From NCBI RefSeq assembly GCF_040115645.1, contig NC_089559.1, positions 2,914,001 to 2,978,000 on the forward strand: a stretch of 64,000 nucleotides of DNA, given 5' to 3'. Origin of the DNA: Euwallacea fornicatus (lineage: Eukaryota; Arthropoda; Insecta; Coleoptera; Curculionidae). Positions within the stretch are counted from its first letter, which is position 1. Every line of letters begins with the position of its first letter. The position numbers were made by a program, and so were the translations under genes. The notes beneath the pieces are model-generated. The model saw only the letters and a program-made list of their open reading frames with translations. It was not told the origin of the DNA and made no database searches. Shown here one piece after another: positions 23,110-35,346 of this stretch.

Positions 23110-24894
23110 TCAAGACGGAAAAGGAGCAAATTCAGACGATTTTATTATACGAGTTTAGACTGGGTACTAAAGCAACGAAAAAGGTTCGAAAAATTGATAA
23201 TGATTTTGGCCTTGATACTGTTCACGAACGGGTGGTACGACTTTGGTTTAAGAAGTTTCTTAGTGGAAATGAAAATCTCGAAGATCAAAAAGGTCGCGGA
23301 CGTCTATCGGTAATCGAAAATGACCAGTTGAAGGCCCTAGTCGAAACAAACTCCCGTACAACTATTAGAAAGCTTGCGGAAGAATTAAGCAGAACTCATC
23401 CAACAGTTCTAGACCATCTGCAACGACTCAGAAAAACAAAAAAGCTCGACAAATAGGTCCCGCACGAACTGAACGAAAAGCAAAGAAATCGTCGTTTCGA
23501 AGTGTCGTCGGCATTCATTTTGCGCAATAGAAATGGCCCCATTTTTTTATCGTATTGTGACGTGTGACGAGAAATGGATCATATACGACAACCGTCGACG
23601 TTCAGCTCAATGGTTGGACCACGATCAAGCTCTACAGCACTTCCCGCAACCACATTTGCATCGAAGGAAGGTCATGATAAGTGTGTGGTGGTCAGTTGCC
23701 AGTGTTATCCATCACAGCTTCCTAAATCCAGACGAAACCGTCACAACAGAGAGATATTGTCAGCAAATTGATGACATGCATCAAAAACTACGGCTTATCT
23801 CCCCGGTGTTGTAGAAAATCCAACATAAAGATCGCTTTCACGCAATGCCCTAACATTTGGGAAATAAATTTGGTAAAGAGAGAAAACAGAACCCAAAACT
23901 CAACATACCATTAGGTGCCAAACCATGGGAACCGCGCTAATCACCTTTCATCTGGTTTACTTCCACCCTGATTTATGAAGTGCAAATCGTACAATAGATT
24001 AAGGGCCGCAGTAAATTAGGATGGAATATCGCAACAAACTCGCAAGTGGACAAGAACCAGAGGGTGTTAGCGATAAGGCAATGGTGTGAAAGCATCAAGG
24101 TGGTGATTTTCCTACGAAATAGTGGGAAGGAACCAGACTCGGGGACCTGCATTTTTTGGGAAGGAGCACCACTCCTCTTCGAGCAAAGAACAGAACCGTT
24201 TCTCACCTCATCGCGTTAACAGCAACTTCTCTCTCAATTTCATAAGTTAGACCACAGAACTTTACGAACTTCTCACGTTCTCGTCGCAATAGAAATCTAT
24301 ACAGGGGCATTATTTTTAATAGTTTAATCACTACCCAACCCTGTAATTCAACTAGTCTGTGATTAAATTTAGTGTAATTCATGTAACAGAGTTTCTGTAC
24401 CCTCCCGAACCTTCGGAACCCCATTATTTTATGACGTTGGGCGACTGGTCCTTGGACTCAATTACGAAACCCCGCCAGTGTATTTGGATTCCTCTGTGGG
24501 TGTCTAGTGAGGCGGTCACTACTGTTAGGCAGGAACTCAGGAGGCCCCTGGCCGAAACACCCCGGCATTGGTTAAGAGAAGCGGCCCAATCCTTCTTCAT
24601 GACAACGCTCGGCCACATGTCGCACAATCGGAACTACAGAAATTGAATGACCTTAGCTATGAGAGTTCGCCACATCCGCCATACTCGACAGACCTCTCAC
24701 CTATCGATTACCATTTTTTCAAGCACCTCGACTACCTCCTACGGGACAGATGCTTTAAAAACCAAGAGGATGCCAAAAACGCCTTTCACGACTTCATCGT
24801 CTCTCGGACTTCGGAATTCTATGCTTCCGGTATGAATAAACTTGTTTCACGTTAGCAAAAGTGTATTGATTCGAATTGTTTTTATTTTGATTAG
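23110..24894 (+). pseudogene. Mariner transposase pseudogene interrupted by an LTR
   Basis: In order: a helix-turn-helix region (WFKKFLSGNENLED, NDQLKAL, RKLAEELSRTHPTVLDHLQ), then KKLDK and a TAG where tryptophan is expected at 23454-23456, then a frameshift near 23530. Next is the catalytic block with D1 in TCDEKWI, then the LTR. Across the LTR the frame resumes as RSGPILLHDNARPHVAQ (D2) and YSTDLSPIDYHFF (D3). I count 34 residues between D2 and D3, the mariner DD34D signature. A second tryptophan-to-TAG change is at 24853-24855, and the normal end is at 24892-24894. The start codon appears lost. All three aspartates remain, but the gene is dead. Confidence 0.88.
23807..24559 (+). mobile_element. 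Solo LTR, copy 2, inserted in the mariner gene
   Basis: 753 bp, tgttgtagaaaatcc...ccgaaaca, flanked by ccccgg at 23801-23806 and 24560-24565. Deleting it and one flank restores the mariner reading through S-P-A-L-V. It aligns with the inverted 8292-9025 copy over most of its length. It contains an aataaa-like signal near 23863. Single LTR only, no internal domain. The TSD reads as 6 bp here against 5 bp for the other copy, probably because of the C run. Confidence 0.88.
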
Positions 24895-25397
24895 TAAAGT
24901 GTATTATGAGCTTAGTGGCATTTGCTTAAAGTTGAGGATTTAAAAACAAATTATTTTTCTACCAAACTAAGAGTAAAATTTGCCATTTTTTTGAGACAAA
25001 TAATTTAAATAATTTTCTTGAAGAGCAGCGTCTTAGTCACAATATAAGTTTAAAGTAATAAAAAAGTGCAAACAATTACAGTAATTTTCTTCAAACTTAC
25101 AGAATAAATTTATAAGTGTCAGATTTTTTGTCACTTTTTTTCCCACATCCCACTTTTTTTGACATATTTTCGTTCGGGAAGGATAAAAATTAAAAGTGTC
25201 ATAATGGTCACTTGTTGCGCCCTTTAGAAGGTACAACTAAATCGTTGATAAATTTGAATTTTTAATGCCAAAAAACCACCGGATACGAAATTTCGTAAAA
25301 TTAGCTAGAAGAGATCGAAAGATATCAAAGATTGTACGAGTTATTTTATCAACTTTGACATCCCCCATCTTGAAAACTAAACGCGCTAAGATACATA

Positions 25398-26925
25398 CAG
25401 TCGTGGTCATAGAAATAGCACACTTTTAATTTTTACCATAAAAGTGCTAAATACCAATAAATGTTAATAACAATTGTTTTTTGTATTAATTTTTTTTCAT
25501 AAAATGCCTTATCAGTTAAAATCCCAATACAAAATTCTTTGCGTATATTTTATTGGTTTATTTGTAGTTTAGAGCTGGCTATGCAAGTAGCACGTTTAAC
25601 TATTAATATCTTTAACCATATTTTCCGTCGAATATTTTTATTAAGAGTAAGTTAATATTAATTCTATAATTCTTAATGACTACTAATACATGAATTTTTT
25701 TGAAAAAATAGTGGGCAGGAAGAGGCATTGTAGTCCAGAAATGCGAAGGATAATAATTAGACTGAAAGAAGAAGGAAAATCCATTACGGATATATCGAAA
25801 ACATTATTTTGCTCTATGAAAATGGTGTACAACGCCTTAAAGTTGCACAAAAACACCCAAAGTTTTGAAAAAAAACCACGTGCATCAAAAGGCAGAAAAG
25901 TCACTGAACGAGAAGTTGCCTTAATTGTGCGGATTAGCAAAGCACAACCTTTTTTAACATCTGTAGAAATTAAGCGACAAATTTTCAGTGATTATCAAGT
26001 GGATTTATCTGCCAGATCAGTAAGAAGGATTTTACAACAGCCCAACATTCGTGGATGTATTGCTAAAAAGAAGCCACACGTTTCTAACCGCAACAAGAAA
26101 AAACGTTTAAATTTCGACAAAAACCTATATTAATAAACCCCCACAATTTTGGCGCCGGATTCTCTGGAATGATGAATCTAAAGTAAATATGTTCGGAAAT
26201 GATGGAAAAACGCATGTTCGTCGTCCAAAAAATAACAGTACCGATCCACGATACACTATTAAAACAATTAAACACACAATTGGACCTATTTACCGAATTG
26301 AAGGATAAATTTCAATATAAGGATATTTTAGTCAACATGATGGAGCCATATGCTTTTGAATTTATGCCGGTCGATTATATTTTTATGCAAGATAATGATC
26401 CGAAGCATACTTCGAGGGTGGTTAAACAGTGGCTGGAGGATAATGTAATCGAAGTTTTAGACTGGCCTCCTCAAAGTCCCGATTTGAACCCTATCGAGAA
26501 TGTGTGGGAATGGGTTAAACGGGAAATTAAAGGAAAAAATCCCTCCAATGCAGACGAACTATGGTAAATTATTAGAAACGCCTGGAACTCCGTTCCAAGA
26601 GACTATCTCCAGAAAGTAGTGGAATCAATGCCATCTAGATTAACAGCTGTAATAAAAAACAAGAGATTCTCCACAAAATATTGACAATTTCAATTGTTAT
26701 TGTGCATTTGTTTGCTATTTTTTTAATGTGTGCTATTTGCTTGGCTAGCCAAAAATAATTTTTCTTTTTTCCAAAAAGTACTGTTTATTATTTCAATTTT
26801 TTCTTATTGTTAATAAAGTTTTTAAGTTTTATATAATTCTATGCAAAATATTAATTTATAAAAAAAAACTGAAACTCACTGAAACTTTGAAAAAACCAAG
26901 TGTGCTATCACTATGACCACCACTG
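25398..26925 (+). mobile_element. Tc1-type element with IR/DR ends
   Basis: The left tip cagtcgtggtcatagaaata and the inverted right tip cagtggtggtcatagtgata both run on into gcacac. TA precedes the left end (25396-25397); the right flank has decayed to CA. Each end carries a second copy of the gcacac-type motif ~170 bp inward (about 25567-25600 and 26722-26750), giving the paired inverted/direct repeat layout known from Tc1 relatives such as Sleeping Beauty. It sits inside the right arm of the older long-TIR element. Confidence 0.88.
25690..26684 (+). pseudogene. Tc1-like DD34E transposase pseudogene
   Basis: It opens at an ATG with a paired-like helix-turn-helix domain for ~145 codons (SPEMRRIIIRLKEEGKSITD, SARSVRRIL). 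A frameshift near 26125 is followed by INKPPQFWRRILWNDESKVN with the first catalytic D. A section of the core is deleted or scrambled near 26250-26320. Reading then resumes with FMQDNDPKH (second D) and WPPQSPDLNPIENVW (catalytic E); I count 34 residues between. A TAA at 26566-26568 interrupts the last 40 codons, which still end normally at SMPSRLTAVIKNKRFSTKY. Non-functional. Confidence 0.85.
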
Positions 26926-27216
26926 CACTTGTGGGAATTTGCCGCCTTAAAACTACTTGAAAAATCGCCCTGTGAAAATCGGGCACCTACTCAATAACAC
27001 CCTATGCAGGAAAACCGCAGTGGCGTGGATAAGTTTGTTCTGGATTAACTCTTCCTCGCATTGAAAGTAATTAAATATATTAGGGAAAGAGCGAGATTTT
27101 GGGTGTTATAAACTCATTGGAGTAGGTGAATTGCTGCCGGTCTAAAGCAATTTTATGCAAATTTCAGCCAGAATTCGGTATTTTGGAATATTAGCGATAT
27201 TCTTTATATTTTCGTA

Positions 27217-27812
27217 TACAGGGTGAGTCGGGAGGATCGTGCCAAACTTCAGGAGTGTGTTGTACATGAAAAATAAATGTAAAAAAAACTCAAATGTTGT
27301 TATCCGATTTTCGTTTGTTTACAAGTTATAGCGTAAATAAATTTTTTTCCTGGACGTTGGATTGGTCGTGGTGGCCCTATTAGTTGGCCTCCAAGGTCTC
27401 CAGACCTCGCACCACTAGACTATTGTTTATGGGGTTGATTTAAAACTGAAGTGTACAGAGTAAAAGTGGACACTCAAGATGCACTGCAGCTGCAGCATTA
27501 GAAATGCTGCAGCTGCTATTAAAGAAAGACGTGAAACATTCAGGAGCGCAACGAATGCTCTTCATAGACGAAGCCGAAAATGTTTAGAAGTTAATGGCAA
27601 TATTTTTGAACATTTACTATGATATCCAAACGTTAATTTATGGAATTTCTTATGAAATTTATAAATTTTTTTAATTTTATGTTTTAATTTTATTTACGCT
27701 ATAACTTGTAAACAAACGAAAATCGGATAACAACATTTGAGTTTTTTTACGTTTATTTTTCATGTACAACACGCTCCTGAAGTTTGGCACAATCCTCCCG
27801 ACTCACCCTGTA
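27217..27812 (+). mobile_element. Short deletion derivative with ~125-bp TIRs
   Basis: 596 bp from tacagggtgagtcggg to its inverse cccgactcaccctgta, flanked by TA on both sides (27215-27216, 27813-27814). The arms (27217-27341 and about 27688-27812) differ at only a few bases. The left arm is joined almost directly to codons from the catalytic core, so everything upstream in the gene was deleted in one step. Confidence 0.92.
27355..27622 (+). pseudogene. Transposase 3' third (DDE_3 type)
   Basis: Starts abruptly at RWIGRGGPISWPPRSPDLAP followed by LDYCLWG, which includes the third catalytic aspartate. A TGA follows, then FKTEVYRVKVDTQDALQL, then a small insertion around a GC-rich hairpin (gcagctgcagcat and its inverse, 27485-27515). 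Then IKERRETFRSATNALHRRSR and the family C-terminus LEVNGNIFEHLL. The helix-turn-helix domain and the first two acidic residues are missing. It belongs with the long-TIR transposases by its WIGRGG and NGxxFEHLL motifs. Confidence 0.85.
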
Positions 27813-30519
27813 TAATTGCTAGATGTTCCCGCTGATTTGGTTGTATTTTACGGCTCTGCGTCTGGCTTTAACAAGCACCGAAATCATAAAATCCCTTTAT
27901 CAATAAACCCGAAATTAAGATTTGTAAAAGATTTAATATTCTCGCTTCGACTTTAACCTCCTAAATAAAATGTCTGTCCAATTAATACGAAACCCAGCTA
28001 CGGGATTTTAATATATGCGCATTAATTTTCAAATACTCCTAATAGACCGTTAATAAGACAGTTTACTTATCGCGTTAGCAATCAGGCGTGAAAGGCCTCC
28101 AGCCAGAATTTCATTATGGTTTCCTCCTATACCCTTTGGCCCCAATTTAATTTTCATATCTCGGCCTTCTCGTCTATCTTTAGACGAGATGATATGCATC
28201 TAAGGAAATACGCCTCCATTAGCTTTGGACGTTATTTATTATGCGGACGATGTGAGCTTCATACGTATAACGAGCACGAAAATGATACTCATTTGCCAAA
28301 ACGGTACGACAAATGCAGCAGGCGACCTTTGCAGGACAATAATGGATGGTTCGTCCTGCTGGATCGAGGAATAATTCATATTATTATTTCATGAGAGACA
28401 AAGAAATGTTTAAACGAACGCGCGCTACGAATCTCAGGCTTCCTGCGGTGATTTCAAGGTGGAAAAGAAAAAAAATATGCTTTATAAATGAGTTACGCTA
28501 CTGACTTTTTACTAGTCGAAATCCCCAAGCTAAGCTTTGAAAGCTTTACATTTCATGAAATTTAAAAAATGCACTAGGAATCCTCAGTGGTGCAACAGGA
28601 CCAAGTTTAATGGTGGAAAACTACACTCACACCGAACGTTTGTAAAATTTGTTTAGGTTTTTGAGAAATCAGTTGAGCCAATGGTTTTATTTGTATCTCC
28701 TCCTATAAAAAAAAAAAAAATTCTGATTTTGGAGGTAATTGCGCCAGTGATTTTTTGCAACTCGGAAGCCGCAAGTGTTTTCCACATCTCCAGGAATTTT
28801 ATTGCGACTCAGTAGCGCACCAGGCATAAAAATGAGGGCATAAATTTAAGTTGGAGAAGTAAGTTCTTTTTTTTTAATAATTATTATACGAGAGCTCCGC
28901 AACCAGTTTTCTCATGTGGCACGAATTCACTCTAATTTTTCCAGCTGGAATTTAATCTTTCCCCTGTCAGACCTTCTGACTATTAATTTGATTCCGACGA
29001 ATTTTTTCATAGATTTTATTCGATTAACTTTTTAACATGACAGAATGTTTTTTGAACAGCAATTGAATTTTTTCGGAAATAGACCCGCCGACGCGCACCT
29101 CTCTTCGGTTAATCCGTTCGTCGGAATTGAAGCTGCAATTTGTTCTTATTTTGCCAGCGGGAAATTCATTTTTTCGGATATCGACTGCAGCACATTTTTA
29201 AATTATTCATCTCGACATTCGCGACAATTGGGCAAGGAACTGAATTATTGCCAAAGTTTTATTAAGTCCCGAAGAGGGTGCTCAATTTGATGCAGCAAAT
29301 TTAAAATTGAAAATGCCTTCACGTACGATAGTCGGTCGTTAGTGCAAACTCAGCCGAATGTGAGATAAAAGTTTTAAATTTTCCTTACAGGAACATTGAA
29401 GTTTCCTTCCGACGCACTCGGAAACTGGGAAAAAAAATTTATGTATTTTTCAGCTATAAAAATATAAATCGCTTTTTAAAATCTGAAAATTAAAAAAACC
29501 GCGCACTGGGCGGAATTAGAGCAAAACAAAAAAAGCTTCAGACAAGATGGGCTAACAAGAAATTTAACAAGTTGAGCACTAACAAGAATTTCAAACGAAA
29601 GGCTTATTATTACCAATGTAAGTTTTTCTTTTATGGCAACGAGCCCGAAAATAATGATGCCAAAGTTTCCCAGGAACTTCTTCTTTAAGAACCAATTTAT
29701 ATGTTAGGTATGGAATGGAAAGTACGGCATTAGAGACTATTGCACGAGAGCTAGATAACCTTTGAAATGTCGCGTCGTATTAACACTCTCGATTATTCGC
29801 TCAAGATGAATTTTATTCGAAACAAAAAGCCAGCGGCGTGCCTCAAGTTAAAAATCGTTGAGAGACTGTGACACATCTGCGAAATGAGACCACTTGCGGT
29901 AAAATAAAATTTAAGCCTACGCCAATGACTTTTAGTTCATCAATATTTGTTCTCTACTCAATATTAATCAATTTAGATCCAAACGAATCAAGAAGCCCCA
30001 AAGGCTCCGCGGTAACATTCTCTGAGATACTTACATATTTGGGATTTTTTTCGCAGCTGATCATCCACGTCAACGATCTTTAATTTCGATTAAAAAATTA
30101 AATTGGTACGATCGCGATAGGATCGAAGCATTTTAGAGGAGATCTAGAGCCACAATTAATGTTCTCATCTATAGAAAGTTCGAAAATCTTTCAAAATTCG
30201 AAAATTTCCAAATACCTATTTAAATTTGAAATATAGAGTCTGTCTTGTTTGCATTCAAAAGCTGGCGCTTTCCTCTAAAATACTAACAACTCTATTATCC
30301 AGAAATTGCGTATCTTTGCATTCCTTCCTGGATTACAGCCCAAATTTGCAAATCTCTATGAAGAACTTTGGAATTTGGATACTGTCCAGGCGAATCGAAT
30401 ATATTGCCCGAGTTTTTAGTCCAAAACTTTAACGTCCAGATCTCTAGAATTGGTTCGTTGGACTGCTTACACCACGATGTCATCTCACATTAGTTTTTCC
30501 ATTTTTTCTAAATTCTTCC
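27813..30519. other. Intergenic, no gene recognised
   Basis: The part at about 27.95-28.45 kb is of balanced composition and has several TAAT-type motifs and a 92-codon open frame that matches nothing known. It might be conserved noncoding DNA. The rest is AT-rich and anonymous. Confidence 0.4.
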
Positions 30520-30710
30520 TTTACGTGAGGTGGGCGTGGCATCAGCAAAGCAGCTCTATGGTTGCTAGGCAGCCGAAGATGCAGGGATAACGTTCAGTCA
30601 GAGCGACGAAGAATCAGCGCTCAGTCTCTATGCGGCTCTATAGGACGTCGGGCTACTCCTGCTCTACACTGTGACGTAAACTACGACGCGAAAGGACGAA
30701 CTTTGAAATT
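30520..30710. promoter_or_regulatory. Promoter-like GC-richer patch (candidate)
   Basis: About 190 bp with clustered CpGs in AT-rich DNA. It contains tgggcgtggc (30531-30540), an imperfect RFX X-box-like gttgctaggcagcc (30561-30574) and a CRE-like gtgacgtaaa (30671-30680). No adjacent gene is visible, so a promoter role is only inference. Confidence 0.25.
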
Positions 30711-33700
30711 TCAGATTAAAATTTGGGACATTTTTCACAGCATATTGGCTTTTTTGACCAGCATTTCTAATGTAAGTTTAATGTCTTTTAATGTTGTCAA
30801 ATTGATGTTAAACACCTAGAGGTGAGGTTGGATAGGGAATCATGACCATATGTTGGAAAGATGTCAGATCATTTGAGAATGAAATATAATGAGGGTTAAA
30901 AATGAATTTCGAGATATTGAGCAGTTTTAGGTGAAAATAAAAATTAGAAATTTCTTAGGATTATTAACAGAATCGGAGGTTATAGCAAAACAAAATTCAC
31001 GTGTAAATTTACACTAATCGCCCCTTTTTCTATTAGTTATTCATTAAATTATTATATTTTTGAAACACAAAATTTCTTTAGGCTTTTTCCATGTCGTGCA
31101 ACCGCCCACACCAACCCTTTCTTCATTGTTTAAATTATTTTTTTTCTTCTATTTATGAGCGAAACATAGGAGACTTTTCAGCTTTAAACTCCTTGAGTGC
31201 GGCGAATCAATTTCTCAACTTTGTTGTTTTAAAAATTTTCCATTTTTTATGCCTTCATAAGTGAGTTTTCTCCTCCCTGAATGAGCCCCATCTGCCATTC
31301 ATTTTTTATCAAAAAGGCTACAAATTTTACTATATTTGCTCACTACTTAAGAGATGTTTTAGGCATAAAATCGTTGACGTATGTATATGGTCTACTTGGG
31401 AAGTCTCAATAGGCCTTAAAATTTTACGGTACATTTGTTGATTGTTTTGTCCAAGATTCTTTAGTGCATAATGTCTAATTAACTATTTATCATTTTTCTG
31501 TTTTCTTACATGAGTGCCTTACGATATTTTTTAAATGCGGTTCAACTACACCATTGCTTACATTTTCCAATCCAACTGCTACTGTTAATACTTATATACA
31601 ATATATAAAGGTTTATTAACTGAAAATTATATTGATACAGTACCCATGTAGACTTGACGTCGGTGATTACAAAATTTGGAAATTACTTTAATTTAAAAGG
31701 TTCAGGAATTTGCTTTCTCGTACCCTTAAATCGTCTTCGTCACGGTGTTTTTACTAATAGGAATATGAGTTCACCGAATGTTACATAAAATACATTGAAA
31801 AATGGAACAATTATTTTTTTGAAAATGCAATAAATTCGAACGACGACGTAATAAATCGCAGAGAAAAATAAATAATAAATATAACAGTGATGAAGGCCGA
31901 GAGTTTTCGAAAATACTTAATTAAATGAAATTTATTATAATTGCAATAAATTGAACACTGAACAAGGAAAAATCTGCAATATCCAAGCATGTATTTACAT
32001 ATTTATAAAAACAAATTCAACGAAATTTTAGGACTCACCGCAATATTTATTTGCGAATACACAGCGAGGATTCATTTAAATTTGTTTAGGCAAATATAAT
32101 GTTTTGCTATCCAGCAGCATTTAAATCAGAACCGATGAAACATAAATATTTATCCAGTAGTTGATTAATAAGAATTTTTACGTCGAATGAGATATGAAGT
32201 TTGTGCCACGTGAAAGAGGGAGCAAGTAGGGAGCTGCGCTATGTTGAAGAATCATTTGTGTCAAATTTTGATTTAATTCTAATGCAATTAGAATAAATGT
32301 GGTTATATTTCTGATCATTCACCTTCTTCACTGCTAAGTTACAATACATAATTGTTTAAAAAAAGATACAGTTAAAATTACCTGTCCAGACCAACATCCA
32401 GTTGTAAAAAGCAAGTCTGGATATTGGGGGCCAATTAAATACCAAATCAGTAAAAACTGTTTTTTCGATCTTTTTATATATCGATTAATTAATAATTAAT
32501 TGATTAATTATTGCCGATAATTTTTTTACCGTGCACAATAATTTCGTAGTTCCAAAAGTCATTAATTTATTATTAAAATTCATTAATAAGTAATTTATAA
32601 CTGTTATTGCTTGAAAAATCTATCAATTGTGTCTCATTAATTTATGGTTAAAACGTATTTTTGCACCCTAATATATTCAATTTTATGACAAAGTAAGATC
32701 TTCCTCTATGTAAAAATCTATATCCATCATAAATTTTAAGAGAATTCCTTGGAAATTGAACGAAATAAACCAGAATGAATATAAACAGAGGGACAATTGG
32801 CAACAATTCGAGTTAGATATTCATGGCAGTCCACTGATGCAATATTTACATCCAGAAATCTATTTCCCCTAAAATTCCCAATTTCAGTCTCGCAGGGACT
32901 ATTTAGGTCAAATTCTCTGACGGACTTTAGAGGGAGACTGAGGTGGTAATGGGAAATGTGCTTTGGCAAAAGGGGTTGTTTTGGGGATGTGGTCATTTAC
33001 ATCTAAAGCTGTGAGTGCATCCATGTGTGCAGTCTGGTTGACAAGTTTTCAAGATAAATTTCTGTTAATTGTTAGAGTTTCTAGGGAATTTACACTTTTA
33101 GCGTCAGCTGGGCAACGCCATCAATTTTTTCTAAGCAAAAATTTTTTATAAGGAAATCAAGATTTCCATAAGATAAATGGAGGTTTTAATTAAGTGTATT
33201 CGTGATCATTTACACCTTATCAACTTAAGCAAAGACTCCAGGCAAGGCACGAAAAAAAGTAATTTCTTAGGGAAAAACGCAAATTAAGTGGCTTTGTCTT
33301 TCCTGGATTGTCTGATATTTATCTGCATGATAAATTGCATCATTGGAAAAAATGTCTGATTATGATCACACGGTTTAGTGAACGATGAATTTGGATTTAA
33401 GACTGTTTTATGGTTTTCGTTAGGGAGAAAACGAATGTTTCCAAGGATTGCTAAAAAGATTTTTTATGAAAGTTGCGGCAATCGCGAAGAAATGTTTTCA
33501 GATATCTGTAAAATCTTCAAATTTATTCTAGTTGTGGAATCAGTAACGTACTTTTGATGTGCAATAACAAAAAATTATAATTTAACGAGTTACAGAAAAG
33601 TTGGCCCGTATAGTAATATTTTTCCTAATACGCCTCTGGATTTGAGGCAATTAAGCTGAGATTTCGTTTGAAATTTTAAGATATCCATAGTTATTAATTT

Positions 33701-35346
33701 TTAGTGTAATCAGTGGCGTCCGTTTACAAGCAGAAGTGTTCGATAGATTTGGATTTAAGGAAATACTTCAAAAATCATATCTATTTTAACATTCTGCAAC
33801 GCGAACTCATAGGTGTTAACAAACCAAAGTAACATCTGTTAAATTCAGCCATAATTAGTGGCGAAACAGGCTCTTCGAAAGTGTGTTTCGATGTGGAATC
33901 CTCACGTAAATCATGGGCGTAGCCTGCATAACATCGCACCTCTTGCGTTTCATAATTTAACCCTTCTTGAAATTACTAGGCAACCGTATTTAATTTTGTC
34001 GAAAATGCAATTTATCTCGGCGATAGCGCGAAAAATTGAATTTTCATCCATTTAGTTATTAGATAGTTCGTCTCGTTTTAATCTTCTATGAAATTGGGAG
34101 CAGTACGCCTCTGTTTTTTGTAAAATATACCCACTATGAGAATTCCGAGAAGAGTTCTTTACTATTTTAACTATAAAACTATACAGAAATTTTGATTTTA
34201 AGACCAAATTTTTGCCCCCAAACGATTCTCTACTGTTTCGGAGCTCAATTATAGACATGAGCCATTACATTGCAATCAATAATCCAACACCCAAGTTTAA
34301 TTCACACGAGCTAATTCAATATACACAACCAATTTAACTGATAAATTTGGGCTTGCCCTATTTGCCTATATAAATTATCTCAGCGAATCCGGTGTATCAT
34401 CAGGTGTTCACTTTGGAGGGGTCTGGGAATATAGGGTAATGTTCGATACATTTGAATTTTCATTCATGCTATATGTTCAGTGCCAGGCCCTATTTGAATA
34501 TCAAGTCAATTTGATAAAAGCCCAGGCCCAATAAATTTTGTCTCAAGCAACCGTAAATAACTTTTTCATGGAAGAAAGATAATTGAATTAACTTTGGTAG
34601 CCCTTGAATAGTTAATATTTCTCTTGGAGAACAATAATTTGCCCTCAAAGAAATAATAAACCCTGAATTATTTAAAATTGTCTTCCAGAGTTCCCGTTTC
34701 TAGGTCAATTCCCCACAATGCTCCCCTACGTGCTCCCTTCAGGGGACGAATAGAATATCTGACATTCTCAAAATTGTCAGAGTTAAGAAATTTGACCATA
34801 TAGGTCCCGGAAAATACATTTTCCACATTTTTCCAGACTGAAATTCAATATTTAAAAACTCTTCGTGAACGAAGCCAACTTTATCGCCTCAAATCGAACT
34901 TCTTTTGAACTAACTAGGATAATTCTCTCATTTGACTAGGCAAAGTCAATAGAAAATAATTACTCTGGATGGACAAAGTTTGCCATTTAGCTACTTGAAA
35001 GCCTTCATTTTCCGACTTGCAGGTTCCTTTTGTCTGGAATTGTTACTATTCATCTTCACAATTATTGCTCGACCTCGAAGAGTTTTTCATAGAAAAACTT
35101 TAGCAATGCTCTAATGTTGTTTCAACAGAATGGTCAACTTTTCGGGCCTCTTGATGAAAGTTCTAGTTCCCCAATAGTTGTCAAGAACTTTTGGAAGTCG
35201 TAAATCTGTTTGTTTTTGGTGAGGAAAGTCGAACTTTGAATGTTAAATATTCAGGGCAATTTATTGGCCATTTCGATGTCATAGGGGCAATAAAAGCTTA
35301 TTTAAGTTGTGATTGTGCATCGTGTGTTTTGGGTTGATATATGAGA
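30711..35346. other. About 4.6 kb without recognisable genes
   Basis: AT-rich. Contains a TAAT-rich run at 32484-32512 but no transposase motif, TIR pair or long open frame that I can support. Confidence 0.4.

Larger units (their letters stand above)
22927..24970 (+). mobile_element. Mariner element (cecropia/Hsmar1-like), split by a solo LTR
   Basis: The left tip ttaggttggtagaaaaataa and the right tip, inverted, ttagtttggtagaaaaataa differ at one position in ~24. Removing the LTR at 23807-24559 and one copy of its duplication leaves ~1.29 kb, the usual mariner length. TA precedes the left end (22925-22926). The element lies inside the older long-TIR element. Confidence 0.88.
21938..27004. 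mobile_element. Old long-TIR element carrying three later insertions
   Basis: The left arm (about 21938-22240) matches, inverted, the right arm (about 25185-25397 plus 26926-27004, split by a Tc1 insertion). Landmarks are ttttttcaagtag, ctttgatatctttcg, acgaaattt and a ctaaagggcgcaacaag block. Tips have decayed (ctgggag on the left, ccctatg on the right). Without insertions it would be ~1.5 kb. Much of the arm is homologous to the arm of 56846-58427, so it belongs to the same long-TIR group. No transposase reading frame is recognisable in the parts not explained by insertions (22370-22926, 24971-25180). Confidence 0.75.

Noticed and set aside
23574..23771. Alternative plus-strand frame overlapping the mariner catalytic region
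   Set aside because: It is a shifted reading of the same mariner gene with no motif of its own.
32736..32996. 86-codon minus-strand open frame as a gene
   Set aside because: No recognisable domain, no splice signals and a length expected by chance.
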